A DNA stretch of 7,335 bases. It comes from an uncultured Micrococcaceae bacterium. GTDB lineage: Bacteria > Actinomycetota > Actinomycetes > Actinomycetales > Micrococcaceae. Below are positions 6,416 to 7,335 of the stretch, one piece after another. Below the pieces are notes generated by a model. The model was not told the DNA's origin, made no database searches, and saw only the letters and a list, made by a program, of their open reading frames with translations. Numbering within the stretch: position 1 is the first letter of the stretch; each line of letters starts with the position of its first letter. The position numbers and the translations under genes are program-made. The stretch lies in the NCBI GenBank assembly GCA_937896705.1, contig CALBOC010000327.1, positions 1 to 7,335 on the forward strand, written 5' to 3'.

Positions 6416-7305
6416 GGGGCCCCGCCGCGAGAGATCAATTCGCGTGCTAGTTGTTGGTAATTTTTGGCGCCTGGATGTTTGGGAGCGAACGCGGTAATCG
6501 GTTCGGCCGCGACGGTGGCATCAGCAAACTTAATGGAACGGTTGATCACCGTTTCAAAGACTTTATCGCCAAACGCTTCGACCAAGCGTCCAATAACTTC
6601 TTTAGAGTGGAGGGTTCTGCTGTCCACCATGGTGGCGAGCACCCCGTCTACCACCAAGTCGGGGTTGATACGATCCTGAACTTTTTCGATGGTTTCCACC
6701 AGGAGCGCTACGGCACGAAGCGCGAAGAACTCAGCGGTCAGTGGGATAATGACCCCGTGGGCCGCCGCTAGCGCATTGACGGTCAACAGCCCCAACGAAG
6801 GCTGGCAATCGATGATGACAATATCGTAGTCATCCACAATGGGGCGCAGGGCCCTCGCCAGGACCTGTTCACGAGCTACTTCATTGACCAGCTGAACTTC
6901 AGCTGCTGAGAGGTCGATATTTGCGGGGAGCAAGTCGATATTTTCGTTGGCAGTTTTGATGATCGCATCGCTGATGTGGACATCACGTTCCATCAGCACG
7001 TTGTAGACGGTGAGGTCCATTTCGTGCGGGTTCGTACCAAAACCAGCAGATAGCGCACCCTGCGGATCGAAATCAACCATGAGCACTTTTCGACCGTAAC
7101 CGGCCAGCGCGGCACCCAGATTGACTGACGACGTGGTTTTCCCGACCCCACCTTTTTGATTCACCAAGGCAATAATGCGGGCGGGACCATGCGACGCCAG
7201 AGGTTCGGGGACGGGAAAGTCGTGTTTGGGCCGCCCGGTGGGACCAATCACTGGCTCACCTGTGATCATCATCACTGGGCGTGGTTGTTGGCTGGCGTCA
7301 TTCAC
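6412..7305 (-). CDS. Orphan ParA-family ATPase of the scpAB operon
   Basis: This deviant Walker-A ATPase is of the ParA/Soj type and resembles the mycobacterial Rv1708 protein, which is also next to scpA and scpB. The 297-aa product has a Pro-rich N-terminal tail (1-42, with GPTGRPKHDFPVPEPLASHG). It then has the P-loop KGGVGKTT (51-58) with signature K51 and catalytic-site K56, the A' motif DFDPQGALS (78-86) and the Walker B segment IVIIDCQPSLGLLTVNA (162-178) with D166. No parB follows, so it is probably not the origin-segregation ParA. A role in chromosome organisation with the SMC complex is inferred from context. The start is GTG at 7305: the frame is closed by TAG at 7329-7327 and no in-frame ATG lies between. 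Met12 is the main alternative. Confidence 0.93.
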   Translation of the reverse strand: MNDASQQPRPVMMITGEPVIGPTGRPKHDFPVPEPLASHGPARIIALVNQKGGVGKTTSSVNLGAALAGYGRKVLMVDFDPQGALSAGFGTNPHEMDLTVYNVLMERDVHISDAIIKTANENIDLLPANIDLSAAEVQLVNEVAREQVLARALRPIVDDYDIVIIDCQPSLGLLTVNALAAAHGVIIPLTAEFFALRAVALLVETIEKVQDRINPDLVVDGVLATMVDSRTLHSKEVIGRLVEAFGDKVFETVINRSIKFADATVAAEPITAFAPKHPGAKNYQQLARELISRGGAP

Positions 7306-7323
7306 GATGGTTGAAACTCCTGA
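7303..7323 (-). promoter_or_regulatory. Ribosome binding site and GTG start of the parA-like gene
   Basis: TCAGGAG (7323-7317) is a good Shine-Dalgarno sequence. The AGGAG core lies 11 nt before the GTG at 7305, slightly longer than the usual spacing. It supports the GTG start over internal Met12 (codon at 7272-7270), which has no comparable site. The 12 bases beyond it to the window edge show no gene and no clear promoter, so the operon probably starts outside the window. Confidence 0.55.
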
Positions 7324-7335
7324 CCGCTACGTAAA

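Overview
The window is an ordinary chromosomal housekeeping segment from an actinobacterium, most likely a member of Micrococcales close to Micrococcaceae. The evidence is the gene order (orphan ParA, ScpA, ScpB, RluB, TyrA, Cmk, Der), the ParA and Der sequence style, frequent GTG or overlapping starts, a tRNA without an encoded CCA end, and a probable leaderless gene. Base composition looks moderately GC-rich by eye, lower than most Arthrobacter-like genomes. Genus cannot be fixed from this window.

Left edge (1-199): a complete tRNA-Pro(GGG) gene on the minus strand, then a 121-bp divergent intergenic region. That region holds a candidate tRNA promoter on the minus strand and a candidate promoter for apt on the plus strand. 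apt (200-733) encodes adenine phosphoribosyltransferase, a purine salvage enzyme, and appears to be translated from a leaderless transcript.

The rest (753-7305) is one minus-strand gene train read from right to left: parA-like ATPase, scpA, scpB, rluB, tyrA, cmk, der. Junctions are a 4-bp overlap (parA/scpA), an 8-bp overlap (scpA/scpB), a 2-bp gap (scpB/rluB), a 4-bp overlap (rluB/tyrA), direct abutment (tyrA/cmk) and a 9-bp gap (cmk/der). This implies co-transcription and translational coupling. The products join chromosome organisation (ParA-like ATPase, SMC kleisin ScpA and its partner ScpB), ribosome maturation (RluB, Der), nucleotide supply (Cmk) and tyrosine biosynthesis (TyrA with an ACT domain). 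The operon promoter and any gene before parA lie beyond the right edge. der and apt are convergent with a 19-bp gap and no clear terminator.

No mobile element, CRISPR array, phage gene, defence system or undescribed system was found. The points most worth a second look are a perfect 24-bp palindrome inside scpA, the leaderless apt promoter, the conserved-looking N-terminal tail of the orphan ParA, and an unusual Asn in the CMP-kinase DTGxYR motif.
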